From NCBI GenBank assembly GCA_964414755.1, contig CAYPXH010000002.1, positions 1-64,000 of the forward strand: DNA of 64,000 bases. The letters run 5' to 3'. Position numbers and translations under genes: made by a program. Within the stretch, counting starts at the first letter, position 1. Each line of letters opens with the position of its first letter. The notes under the pieces are model-generated. The model searched no databases. It saw only the letters and a program-made list of their open reading frames with translations, and was not told where the DNA came from. The DNA comes from JAEUKQ01 sp964414755 (GTDB lineage Bacteria; Pseudomonadota; Alphaproteobacteria; JAEUKQ01). Shown here piece by piece: positions 25,786 to 34,656 of this stretch.

Positions 25786-26678
25786 TTATCAGCGCCTGAT
25801 TCCCTTAATAATAAAGCTTGCTGATAAGCTGTTTTTCGCGGTACTCCAAGCTCATCTGCTGTTTGGCGAGCAGCTTCTTTCAAAGAGAAGTGTTGCAAAT
25901 AATTTTTAAGAGTTTCAACCAATTTTTCTTGGGTTATTTCAGTTGAGATATCTGCTGAATAACTAAGGTCTATTGCTATAACAAACTCACCTTTAATAGT
26001 TGGGGTTTTTTGGTAAAGTTGTAGTAGGTTACTTAATAATCCACGGTTTGTTTCCTCAAATATCTTGGTTATTTCCCGACAGATTGCGCTTGGTCTGTCG
26101 CCAAATATATTTAAACAGTCAGTTAAACTATTTAACAGTCTAACTGGGGATTCGAACAATAGTAGCGTTCCTTTAAATTTTTGGAAAGAATACAAAAATT
26201 TTTGTCGGGCGACAAATTTTGAAGGCATAAAGCCAGCAAACAACATGGGATATTGCGGTAATCCAGTTGTAACTAGCCCTGCTAGAACAGCTGATGGGCC
26301 AGGGATGGAATAGACCGGAATATTTTGGGCAATGGCTGCTTGAACCAGCTTATATCCAGGATCAGAAATCAAAGGTGTTCCAGCATCACTAATCAGGGCT
26401 ACAGATTTTTTTTGGGAAAGCATCTCAATTAAAAGAGGGGTTATGATTTCAGCGTTATGGTCGTGATAAGCCTGTATTTTTGTTTTTATACCATAATATC
26501 GCAAAAGCTTTTTGCTAACACGCGTGTCTTCACATGCGATTAAATCAACCTGATTCAGGGTATGTAGGGCACGTAATGTTATGTCTGCTAAATTGCCAAT
26601 CGGTGTGGAAACAATAAATAAGCCATAAGGTGCTGTTTTAATATTTTCCAAACAAACTGCCGGAATTGATAAAGTCAT
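25782..26678 (-). CDS. rsmI: 16S rRNA (cytidine1402-2'-O)-methyltransferase RsmI
   Basis: A 298-residue tetrapyrrole-methylase-fold enzyme that 2'-O-methylates C1402 of 16S rRNA. Motifs are FIVSTPIGNLADITLRAL, IACEDTRVSKKLLRYYGI, LISDAGTPLISDPGYKLV and SIPGPSAVLAGLVTTGLP. A C-terminal helix-turn-helix-like segment (about 270-292, KEAARQTADELGVPRKTAY) is typical of the family. The long leader before LFIVSTP is somewhat extended. It is divergent from the LppC-type gene. Confidence 0.95.
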   Translation of the reverse strand: MTLSIPAVCLENIKTAPYGLFIVSTPIGNLADITLRALHTLNQVDLIACEDTRVSKKLLRYYGIKTKIQAYHDHNAEIITPLLIEMLSQKKSVALISDAGTPLISDPGYKLVQAAIAQNIPVYSIPGPSAVLAGLVTTGLPQYPMLFAGFMPSKFVARQKFLYSFQKFKGTLLLFESPVRLLNSLTDCLNIFGDRPSAICREITKIFEETNRGLLSNLLQLYQKTPTIKGEFVIAIDLSYSADISTEITQEKLVETLKNYLQHFSLKEAARQTADELGVPRKTAYQQALLLRESGADK

Positions 26679-26753
26679 TTGCCAGGCTCGTTAAAATTGT
26701 TTAAACTTAAATGCTGGATCAAAAATAAAAGTTAGCGTTGATGTCTTAACCCG

Positions 26754-28055
26754 ATGAAGAGATTGCAACTAACCATGAAATTTAGCCATATTATTTTATT
26801 AGTTATTTCTATCGTTCTTAGCGCATGTCAGTCAACAGGCAATTCGGGCTTTGGAACTGGCGGAACAACAGGTGCCCCAAAAGTTGCCATACTTCTTCCC
26901 TTAAGTGGTTCTAATGCAGCATTAGGTAAAAACCTTCTAAACGCTGCGCAGATGGCCGTTTTTCAAGAAGCAGGCCCGGATTTTGAATTGATTGTGAAGG
27001 ATACAAACCAAAATGGGGGGGCATTAGCCGCTTTACAGCAGGCAATTGATGAAGGTGCACGTTTGGTTTTAGGACCAATTTTTGCCAATCAGGTTCGAGA
27101 AATTATGCCACTTGCGGCTTCCAAGGGTGTTCAAATACTTAGCTTCTCGAATGACGAGAGTCTTGCAAAAGAAGGTGTCTTTGTTGGGGGTCTAACATTA
27201 TCCCAACAGATTAACCGTATTTTTCATTATGTTAGTACCCAAGACATCAAAAGACTGGCATTATTATTGCCAGAAAACAATTATGGTCGGGTTGTTGAAA
27301 GTGCGGCCGTTCAATATGCCAGTGCTTGGGGACTTGAAGTATTTCAGACAGAATTTTATGATCCATCGTCCAAAAATTTCTCTGAAACAGTCCGCAGATT
27401 AGGGCCGGGCGACCCTGTTCCCCTGGTATCAACCGAAGAGGAAATAAATCAACAAAACGATTCTACTGGTGATTTAGAACAAGCCATGGATCAGGAACAA
27501 GACGCTGTTGATGATGTTATTATTTCCAGTGAACCACCTCCAGCTTGGATGCCCCCATACAAGCCTATTAAAGTTGTAAACTATCAGGCATTATTGATTG
27601 CAGAGGGTGGGGAGCGATTGATTACCCTGTCTGCTCTTGCGCCTTATCATGGTATTGATACAACTCAGGTACGATTATTAGGAACAAATTTATGGGATGA
27701 CCCGGCTTTACAGCGTGAGGCAAGCCTTTTAGGGGGATGGTATCCCAATTATGCTAACCAAGAAAGGCAACTTTTTGAGCAACGGTACCGTCAATTATTT
27801 GGTGTTCAACCCAATCGCTTGGCTTCAAATGTGTATGACATGGTTACATTGGCGGCCAAGCTTGGTGATAAGCCGGGGGCGAATTTTGGTCGTAACGCAA
27901 TTATCAATTTTGGTGAATTGAGTGGAAAAAACGGTGTTTTCCGCTTTATGCCTAACGGTATTGCTGAATATGGATTGGCCATATATGAAGTTCAGCGCCA
28001 ACGCATATTACTAAAAGATCCTGCGCCAACGACGCTTATTCCGTTAATCAACTAA
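26754..28055 (+). CDS. LppC/LpoA-type penicillin-binding-protein activator lipoprotein
   Basis: A 433-residue lipoprotein. The signal sequence ends VLSAC, with the lipidated cysteine at about residue 25; a second possible start (ATG 26775) would shorten the signal. The mature part is a type I periplasmic-binding-protein fold: KVAILLPLSGSNAALGKNLLNAAQMAV, GARLVLGPIFANQVREIMPLA and RLLGTNLWDDPAL. In gammaproteobacteria LpoA of this family activates PBP1A from the outer membrane. The alphaproteobacterial proteins share the C-terminal domain, so the role is inferred. It converges with hemW, overlapping by four bases. Confidence 0.88.
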   Translation: MKRLQLTMKFSHIILLVISIVLSACQSTGNSGFGTGGTTGAPKVAILLPLSGSNAALGKNLLNAAQMAVFQEAGPDFELIVKDTNQNGGALAALQQAIDEGARLVLGPIFANQVREIMPLAASKGVQILSFSNDESLAKEGVFVGGLTLSQQINRIFHYVSTQDIKRLALLLPENNYGRVVESAAVQYASAWGLEVFQTEFYDPSSKNFSETVRRLGPGDPVPLVSTEEEINQQNDSTGDLEQAMDQEQDAVDDVIISSEPPPAWMPPYKPIKVVNYQALLIAEGGERLITLSALAPYHGIDTTQVRLLGTNLWDDPALQREASLLGGWYPNYANQERQLFEQRYRQLFGVQPNRLASNVYDMVTLAAKLGDKPGANFGRNAIINFGELSGKNGVFRFMPNGIAEYGLAIYEVQRQRILLKDPAPTTLIPLIN

Positions 28056-29233
28056 TTATCTGTGTTTGCCAATAAATAGCGAAGAATACTATTTAGGCGC
28101 AGTCTGCCGTTTGCGGTTACGGCGAAATTTTTGGACGTAACCGTAATCAGATCTTGTGCCTGCAGAAATAAAAGTTTTTGGTAAAGTGGGCTATTTAATA
28201 AATGGTTGCCGGTCTCAAGGTTAAATCTTGAAATGTCAATCCCCGAATTTAAGCGTAACCCCATAAGCAAACGTTCTTGAATTTGTTCGTTAAGCGTTAA
28301 ACAGTAAAAATCTTTTGTCCCATGGCCAAGGTGTATAACTTGATGTAGCCAGCTTTCTGGAATTTTTGTTTGAAGCGAAGCAAATTTTTGACCATCAAAA
28401 CTAAGGCGCCCATGTGCGCCTGGACCAATACCTATATAATCTTGGTAATTCCAATATGTTAAATTATGTCGACACTCATAACCTGACTTGGCGTAATTTG
28501 ATACTTCATAAAGATGAAATCCATAATCCATAGTTATATTATTTGTCAGGTTATAAAAATCGGTAGATAATTCTTCGGTAGGCATCGTTAGATAGCCAGC
28601 TTGATAACTTTTTTCAAAAGCAGTGCCTGGTTCAATAGTCAGTTGGTATAATGATAAGTGATTTGCTGCCAAATTTAGGGCCATTTTAAGCTCTTTTTCC
28701 CATTCGCCCAGATGTTGTTGTGGCCGCGCATAAATAAGATCAAACGAAAAATTTTCAAAATTATTAGCTGCAATATCAATAGCTTGCATGGCTTGTTTCC
28801 GGTCGTGATGGCGACCAAGTAGTTTAAGTGCATCATCCATCAAAGACTGAACACCGATTGATAATCTGTTGACCCCACAATCCCTATAAGCTTTGATTTT
28901 TTGATTCTCTATGCTGGATGGGTTAGATTCGAGAGATATCTCTATGTCGGTTGTAAATGGCCATATTTTATCAGCTGTAGTAATCAGTTCCTCGACCATC
29001 TTTGGTGGCATTAGGGACGGTGTTCCACCCCCAAAAAAAATACTTGATAAGGGGCGTCCCCAGCTACGTTGTCCATAAAAACACATCTCCTGCTTTAAGC
29101 ATTTCAGCCAATCTTGCCAAGCTATCGATGCACGTACATGGCTGTTAAAATCACAATAAGGGCATTTGGTAAGGCAAAAAGGCCAGTGAATGTAAAGGCC
29201 AAATTTTTCTTGATTTGGTTGTGTGTGCATCAT
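28052..29233 (-). CDS. hemW: HemW, radical-SAM heme chaperone-like protein
   Basis: A 393-residue radical SAM protein, formerly annotated as oxygen-independent coproporphyrinogen oxidase-like. The cluster motif is FCLTKCPYC (C-x3-C-x2-C) after GLYIHWP. FFGGGTPSLM, VNRLSIGVQSL and NLTYWNYQDYIGIGPGAHG follow. HemW lacks the cysteine of true HemN before the first cluster cysteine and handles heme instead. The gene lies 17 bases downstream of rdgB. Two ATGs are adjacent at the start (29233, 29230). Confidence 0.95.
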   Translation of the reverse strand: MMHTQPNQEKFGLYIHWPFCLTKCPYCDFNSHVRASIAWQDWLKCLKQEMCFYGQRSWGRPLSSIFFGGGTPSLMPPKMVEELITTADKIWPFTTDIEISLESNPSSIENQKIKAYRDCGVNRLSIGVQSLMDDALKLLGRHHDRKQAMQAIDIAANNFENFSFDLIYARPQQHLGEWEKELKMALNLAANHLSLYQLTIEPGTAFEKSYQAGYLTMPTEELSTDFYNLTNNITMDYGFHLYEVSNYAKSGYECRHNLTYWNYQDYIGIGPGAHGRLSFDGQKFASLQTKIPESWLHQVIHLGHGTKDFYCLTLNEQIQERLLMGLRLNSGIDISRFNLETGNHLLNSPLYQKLLFLQAQDLITVTSKNFAVTANGRLRLNSILRYLLANTDN

Positions 29234-29250
29234 TAAAATTGATTAGTGCA

Positions 29251-29868
29251 TTAAAGTACTAGAAAGTTTTTTTTAAATTGTGCGAAAGCTTGCGCACGGT
29301 GGCTAATAATATTTTTAACAGATGGATTTAGTTCAGCCATCGTTTTGTCATAACCAGTTGGCACAAACATCGGATCATAACCGAACCCAAATTTTCCCCG
29401 TGGTGGCCAAGTTAATGTACCGTTCAGTTGTCCCTCAAAAATCTTATTACTTCCGTCTGGCCATGCTATTGCCAAAGCGCACACAAAATAAGCCGAAAAA
29501 TCCTCAAGTCTAGGGTTTTGATATCGGTGTTGTAATTTGTGGTAAACTTTTTGCATGGCTATGTTAAAGTCGCGCTTATCACCCGCCCAACGGGCAGAGT
29601 AGATTCCTGGCTCTCCATCTAATGCTGGTATTACGATGCCCGAATCATCTGCCAAGGCTGGTATGTTGGATGCACGAGCGGCCAGCGACGCCTTTAGCAA
29701 AGCATTTGACTGAAAACTATCGCCAGTTTCTTCTGGCTCAGGCAATCCTAAATCTTTAATTGCGTAAAGCTTTGGAATATAGGGCTGCAAAATTTCCTGA
29801 AGCTCAACCAATTTGCCGGCATTATGTGTTGCTAATACTAATTTGGTTAATGGGGATAATCCATTCAT
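29251..29868 (-). CDS. rdgB: Non-canonical purine NTP pyrophosphatase RdgB
   Basis: A 205-residue Ham1/RdgB enzyme that hydrolyses XTP, dITP and ITP and so prevents their incorporation into nucleic acid. Motifs are LVLATHNAGKLVELQEIL, ALADDSGIVIPALDGEPGIYSARWAG and FGFGYDPMFVP, and the C-terminal SHRAQAF is present. It overlaps rph by four bases and precedes hemW, the standard alphaproteobacterial order. Confidence 0.96.
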   Translation of the reverse strand: MNGLSPLTKLVLATHNAGKLVELQEILQPYIPKLYAIKDLGLPEPEETGDSFQSNALLKASLAARASNIPALADDSGIVIPALDGEPGIYSARWAGDKRDFNIAMQKVYHKLQHRYQNPRLEDFSAYFVCALAIAWPDGSNKIFEGQLNGTLTWPPRGKFGFGYDPMFVPTGYDKTMAELNPSVKNIISHRAQAFAQFKKNFLVL

Positions 29869-30608
29869 AAGGTTACTAAACCGGCAAGGATTTGTTTTTG
29901 TTGTTCAACAAGATAGCGAGTTGCCTTTTGCGCAAGCTCAAGCATTTGCAATAATTGGGGTTGGGTAAATGAATTTTTTTCTGCGGTTGATTGAATCTCA
30001 ACAATTTCACCCTTACCTGTTAACACAAAATTTGCATCAACTTCGGCATTACTGTCTTCAATATACTCAAGATCAAGAACAGGTTTTCCCTGATAAATTC
30101 CACAAGAAACAGCGGCAATATGATCTAGTAACGCAAATTGTTTTGTCATTCCTGTTTTAACCAACCGCATAACTGCTTGATGCAAAGCGACATACCCACC
30201 TGTGATAGCCGCTGTACGTGTTCCACCATCAGCCTGAAGAACGTCACAATCAATAAAAATTTGCCGTTCGCCCAAAGAATTAAGGTTTGTTACTGCACGA
30301 AGTGAGCGCCCAATCAGGCGTTGAATTTCCTGTGTGCGGCCGCTAACCTTGCCCCGTGTTGCTTCGCGCTCTGTGCGGGTTGCAGTTGATCGCGGTAACA
30401 TGCCATATTCTGCAGTTACCCAACCCTTGCCAGTATTTCTTAAAAAACTTGGTACCTGGGTATCGATAGAAGCAGTGCACAATACATGCGTATTGCCAAG
30501 CTGAATTAAGCAAGAACCCTCGGCATATTTATTTACGTTAATTTCCATTTTAACAGGGCGCAGTTGATCAAATTGACGGCCAGATGGGCGCAGGGGCACA
30601 GAATTCAT
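29865..30608 (-). CDS. rph: Ribonuclease PH
   Basis: A 247-residue phosphorolytic 3'-5' exoribonuclease that trims tRNA 3' ends. Motifs are RPSGRQFDQLRPVKME, GKGWVTAEYGMLPRST, the phosphate-site RTQEIQRLIGRSLRA, and DCDVLQADGGTRTAAITGGYVAL with the catalytic aspartates. Length matches the family. It is first in rph-rdgB-hemW and divergent from hrcA; the 179-base gap contains a perfect AGGTATATACCT palindrome (about 30644-30655) of unknown role. Confidence 0.97.
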   Translation of the reverse strand: MNSVPLRPSGRQFDQLRPVKMEINVNKYAEGSCLIQLGNTHVLCTASIDTQVPSFLRNTGKGWVTAEYGMLPRSTATRTEREATRGKVSGRTQEIQRLIGRSLRAVTNLNSLGERQIFIDCDVLQADGGTRTAAITGGYVALHQAVMRLVKTGMTKQFALLDHIAAVSCGIYQGKPVLDLEYIEDSNAEVDANFVLTGKGEIVEIQSTAEKNSFTQPQLLQMLELAQKATRYLVEQQKQILAGLVTL

Positions 30609-30787
30609 TATAAACCTTCGCGGGTCATGGTTGATACTTTATTAGGTATATACCTTACTTGTGGTGAAATTGTAAAACAAAACAAAATAAAATAATAGCT
30701 ATCAGTTGCGATTATTAAAAAAGATACCTATTTATGATGGATAAATTTTAACAAGAATTTTTTATTTAAGTATAAAATTGATTTACT

Positions 30788-31855
30788 GTGGAAATGAGTG
30801 CTGAAAAAAGAACAACCATTAAGGAATTAAACGAACGATCGCGCGCGGTTTTTCGCCAGGTGGTTGATGCCTATCTTGAAACTGGGGAGCCGGCAGGATC
30901 TCATTTTATTTCAAAACGAACCAACCTAAATTTATCAGCGGCAACCATTAGAAATGTTATGGCTGATCTTGAAGCTGCAGGTCTTTTGTTTTCACCGCAC
31001 ACCTCAGCCGGGCGATTGCCAACAGACCTTGGGCTGCGGTTATTTGTTGATGGGCTGTTGGAAGTTGGTTCTTTATCGGAAAATGAACGGCGCAGCATTG
31101 AAGATGGATGTATGCAAAGCGGCCATAATTTATCTTCATTATTAGAGCAAGCCAGCCAAGTTATATCTGGTTTGTCCCGTTGTGCCGGACTTGTCGTCGC
31201 GCCAACAACCGACAATCGTTTGCGCCATATTGAATTTTTGCCCCTGGGAGTTGATCGTGCCCTGGTGGTTATGGTTTCTGAAGATGGGGTAGTCGAAAAT
31301 CGTCTGATTGATTTGCCCAGGGGGTTGCCAGCAACAGCATTAGTTGATGCCACCAATTACCTTAACACCCGCATGATAGGTAAAACAATAGGTGAATCTA
31401 TCGCAAGAATCACCCAAGATTTAAAGGCGCATCAAACAGAATTAGATTTATTGGCTGAAAAGGTTGTTCAAGCAGGATTAGCTACTTGGGCTGGTACCTT
31501 GGATAACCGGGTACTTATTTTAACCGGACAAAGCCATTTACTGGAAGAAATTAAAGAAATTGACGATCTTGAACGATTAAGGGTCTTGTTCCAATTGCTT
31601 GAAAACAAGCAATCCATGATGCGCCTGCTTGAACAGGCAAAAAAAGCAAAAGACGTTCAAATTTTCATTGGCGCGCAGAATGATTTATTTAATCTTACCG
31701 GCTGTTCGTTAATTATTGCTCCTTATCAAAACAAACGACAACAAGTTGTTGGGGCGATTGGGGTTATTGGGCCAAGCCGTATAGATTATGCGCGCATAAT
31801 ACCCATGGTAAATTATACAGCCCAGCTTATTGGCCGTTTTCTTAATAAAAAATAA
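30788..31855 (+). CDS. hrcA: Heat-inducible transcription repressor HrcA
   Basis: A 355-residue repressor that binds CIRCE operators of heat-shock genes. The N-terminal winged helix contains LNERSRAVFRQVVDAYLETGEPAGS and LSAATIRNVMADLEAAGLL, and the GAF-like and dimerisation segments follow (PTTDNRLRHIEFLPL). The start may be GTG 30788 or ATG 30794. It begins a rightward heat-shock block with grpE, dnaK and dnaJ. I find no CIRCE element (TTAGCACTC-N9-GAGTGCTAA) in front of hrcA, grpE or dnaK, so its targets in this genome, such as groES, are probably elsewhere. Confidence 0.95.
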   Translation: MEMSAEKRTTIKELNERSRAVFRQVVDAYLETGEPAGSHFISKRTNLNLSAATIRNVMADLEAAGLLFSPHTSAGRLPTDLGLRLFVDGLLEVGSLSENERRSIEDGCMQSGHNLSSLLEQASQVISGLSRCAGLVVAPTTDNRLRHIEFLPLGVDRALVVMVSEDGVVENRLIDLPRGLPATALVDATNYLNTRMIGKTIGESIARITQDLKAHQTELDLLAEKVVQAGLATWAGTLDNRVLILTGQSHLLEEIKEIDDLERLRVLFQLLENKQSMMRLLEQAKKAKDVQIFIGAQNDLFNLTGCSLIIAPYQNKRQQVVGAIGVIGPSRIDYARIIPMVNYTAQLIGRFLNKK

Positions 31856-31887
31856 TCGTAATATAGAACATGAATAAGAGGTGTAAA

Positions 31888-32544
31888 ATGACCAAGCCGA
31901 CCAACCAGACAAATGCCCAAAACCAGGTAGCTGAGGATACAGATAACCAAAAACATACAAAATCTTCAGGCCTAAACCAGGACAATCCCAGCACAGAATA
32001 TAACCAACCAAATCCATTAGCTTTGCGTATTACTGAGCTTGAGCAGAAGTTAATTTTAGCTGATTCTGAAGTAAAACAGCTGAAAGATCAGCTATTACGT
32101 ACCCTAGCTGAAAGTGAAAACACTCGCAAAAGAATGCTTCGCGAGAAAGAGGAAAGTCAAAAATTTGCAATTGGTAATTTTGCCAAAGACCTTATAGGAG
32201 TTGCCGATAATTTTGATAGGGCGCTGAAAAATTTAATTACCACCGAAGACCCGATACTTAAAAACTTTATTGAAGGAATTACAATGACCGAACGTCAGCT
32301 AATGTCGGTTTTTGAAAAATATAATCTGAAAAAGATCGTACCCGTTGGTGAAAAGTTTGATGGTCATCAACATCAAGCTGTTATGGATGTGCCATCAAGC
32401 ACACAAGCTCCAGGAACAATAGTCGATGTTTTTCAAGCCGCTTTTTTCCTGAATGATCGATTATTGCGCCCGGCAATGGTAACTGTTGCTAAAGCCGCAT
32501 TACCTGATGCCGATGATTCAAAAACCGAAGGTGAAAAAAAATAA
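31888..32544 (+). CDS. grpE: GrpE, nucleotide exchange factor of DnaK
   Basis: A roughly 218-residue co-chaperone that releases ADP from DnaK. A polar N-terminus is followed by a long coiled coil (about 45-100: ITELEQKLILADSEVKQLKDQLLRTLAESENTRKR) and a C-terminal beta domain (VGEKFDGHQHQAVMDV and PGTIVDVFQAAFFLNDRLLRPAMVTVAK). I start at ATG 31888 because AAGAGGTG at 31876-31883 is a strong ribosome-binding site; an ATG at 31870 would add six residues. It follows hrcA by 32 bases. Confidence 0.95.
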   Translation: MTKPTNQTNAQNQVAEDTDNQKHTKSSGLNQDNPSTEYNQPNPLALRITELEQKLILADSEVKQLKDQLLRTLAESENTRKRMLREKEESQKFAIGNFAKDLIGVADNFDRALKNLITTEDPILKNFIEGITMTERQLMSVFEKYNLKKIVPVGEKFDGHQHQAVMDVPSSTQAPGTIVDVFQAAFFLNDRLLRPAMVTVAKAALPDADDSKTEGEKK

Positions 32545-32692
32545 TTTTGCAATTACCGGCTTGCAGATTGCATTAATCGTTCTTATATACCTAAACAAAT
32601 TCATCTGCTTGATTATTAGTAGGTCATTTAGTGAGCGGGGGTTGTATAGATGCTACAAGGTCTTTACCTAACCTGCCGAGAAGAGAGGAAAT

Positions 32693-34615
32693 ATGAGTAA
32701 AGTTATTGGAATTGACTTAGGGACAACTAATTCTTGCGTTGCAGTAATGGAAGGCAAGGATATTAAAGTTATTGAAAACAGCGAAGGGGCTAGAACCACC
32801 CCATCAATTATTGCTTTTACTGAGAATGAAGAGCGTTTAGCCGGACAGGCAGCCAAACGACAGGCAGTAACAAACCCAGAAAATACTTTTTTCGCCATAA
32901 AGAGATTGATAGGGCGTAGATATGACGACGCGATGGTTAAAAAAGATAAAGGACTTGTGCCTTATAAAATTGTTTCTGGTGATAACGGCGATGCTTGGGT
33001 TGAGAGCCGCGGGAAGAAATATTCCCCGTCGCAAATTAGTGCGTTTATTTTACAAAAAATGAAGGAAACTGCCGAAAATTATTTGGGTGATAAGGTAACG
33101 CAGGCGGTTATTACGGTGCCGGCCTATTTTAACGACTCGCAGCGTCAGGCCACCAAAGATGCTGGTAGAATTGCTGGGTTGGAAGTTTTGCGGATTATTA
33201 ATGAACCAACGGCGGCTGCTCTGGCATACGGGCTTGAGAAAAAAGGCAGCGGCATTATTGCTGTTTATGATTTGGGTGGGGGGACATTCGACGTTTCCGT
33301 TCTGGAAATTGGTGATGGTGTATTTGAAGTGAAGTCAACGAACGGTGATACCTTCCTAGGTGGTGAAGATTTTGACGCCCGGATTATGGATTATTTAGCC
33401 GAAGAGTTTCGCAAGGAAAACGGTATAGATTTGCGCAAAGATCGCCTAGCCCTTCAGCGATTGAAAGATGCGGCCGAGAAAGCAAAAATAGAACTTTCAA
33501 GCTCGATGCAAACAGAAATTAATCTGCCATTTATTACCGCAGATAAAAATGGACCCAAACATCTAAATATTAAGCTAACTCGGGCCAAGTTAGAATCATT
33601 GGTTGATGATTTGATACAGCGTACGCTTGAGCCTTGCCGTGCGGCTTTGAAAGATGCTGGTTTAAAGGTATCTGAAATTAATGAAGTTGTTCTGGTTGGT
33701 GGTATGACACGTATGCCCAAGGTTATCGAGGCCGTACGGAAATTCTTTGACCGTGAGCCGCATCGTGGTGTTAATCCTGATGAAGTGGTCGCCGTGGGTG
33801 CAGCCATTCAGGGTGCCGTTTTAAAAGGCGAGGTGAAGGACGTATTGTTGCTTGATGTTACACCACTATCCCTAGGTATTGAAACATTAGGCGGGGTATT
33901 TACTCGCCTTATCGATAGAAATACAACTGTTCCAACCAAAAGAAGCCAAATTTTCTCAACTGCAGACGACAGTCAAACCGCTGTGACAATCAGAGTGTTT
34001 CAAGGCGAGCGTGAAATGGCTGCTGATAATAAGTTATTGGGACAATTCGATTTGGTTGGAATACCGCCAGCTCCGCGTGGGGTACCGCAGATTGAAGTGA
34101 CATTTGATATTGATGCTAATGGTATCGTTAGTGTTTCTGCAAAAGATAAGGCAACCAATAAAGAACAACAGATTCGTATTCAAGCATCTGGTGGCTTAAG
34201 CGACCAGGATATTAAAAAGATGGTTAAGGATGCCGAAGCCCATGCTAGCGAGGATAAAAAGAAGCGTGCTTTGGTTGAAGCACGTAATCAGGCTGAGTCG
34301 CTTGTCCATGCAAATGAGAAAATGCTGAAGGAAAATGAGGGTAAAATTAATTCTGCTGACAAGGATAGCTTGCAAAAGGCCATATCAGATCTTAAAGAAG
34401 TTATAGGGGGTGATGATATTGATGCGATTAAATCGCGTGCAGAATCGTTGGCACAATTGGGTATGAAGATGGGCGAATCAATGTATCGCGCCCAACAACA
34501 AGCTGGTGCACCGGGTCAGCCGAATGAAGCACCAGACAGTGAACCAGCTGATGATAATGTTGTTGATGCCGATTTCCAAGAAGTAAACAGTAACAACAAG
34601 CGTAAGAAACCCTAA
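32693..34615 (+). CDS. dnaK: Chaperone DnaK (Hsp70)
   Basis: A 640-residue Hsp70. The nucleotide-binding domain begins VIGIDLGTTNSCVAVMEG and contains IINEPTAAALAYG and YDLGGGTFDVSVLEIG. The linker DVLLLDVTPLSLGIETLGG leads to the substrate-binding domain, and the tail ends in an acidic stretch (EPADDNVVDADFQEV). A strong GAGAAGAGAGGAAAT ribosome-binding region precedes the ATG. The 148-base gap after grpE may contain its own promoter. Confidence 0.99.
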   Translation: MSKVIGIDLGTTNSCVAVMEGKDIKVIENSEGARTTPSIIAFTENEERLAGQAAKRQAVTNPENTFFAIKRLIGRRYDDAMVKKDKGLVPYKIVSGDNGDAWVESRGKKYSPSQISAFILQKMKETAENYLGDKVTQAVITVPAYFNDSQRQATKDAGRIAGLEVLRIINEPTAAALAYGLEKKGSGIIAVYDLGGGTFDVSVLEIGDGVFEVKSTNGDTFLGGEDFDARIMDYLAEEFRKENGIDLRKDRLALQRLKDAAEKAKIELSSSMQTEINLPFITADKNGPKHLNIKLTRAKLESLVDDLIQRTLEPCRAALKDAGLKVSEINEVVLVGGMTRMPKVIEAVRKFFDREPHRGVNPDEVVAVGAAIQGAVLKGEVKDVLLLDVTPLSLGIETLGGVFTRLIDRNTTVPTKRSQIFSTADDSQTAVTIRVFQGEREMAADNKLLGQFDLVGIPPAPRGVPQIEVTFDIDANGIVSVSAKDKATNKEQQIRIQASGGLSDQDIKKMVKDAEAHASEDKKKRALVEARNQAESLVHANEKMLKENEGKINSADKDSLQKAISDLKEVIGGDDIDAIKSRAESLAQLGMKMGESMYRAQQQAGAPGQPNEAPDSEPADDNVVDADFQEVNSNNKRKKP

Positions 34616-34621
34616 GCATAA

Positions 34622-34643
34622 GCGCCGGTTATAAGGCCGGCGC
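34622..34643 (+). terminator. GC-rich intercistronic hairpin between dnaK and dnaJ
   Basis: GCGCCGG (34622-34628) pairs perfectly with CCGGCGC (34637-34643) across an eight-base loop. There is no U-run, so it is more likely a partial terminator or an mRNA-stabilising element that sets the dnaK:dnaJ ratio than a full stop. Confidence 0.55.
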
Positions 34644-34656
34644 CAGGTTCAAAAGA

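Noticed and set aside
30784..30803. GAGTGCT at the hrcA start as a CIRCE half-site
   Set aside because: The sequence nine bases upstream does not resemble TTAGCACTC.
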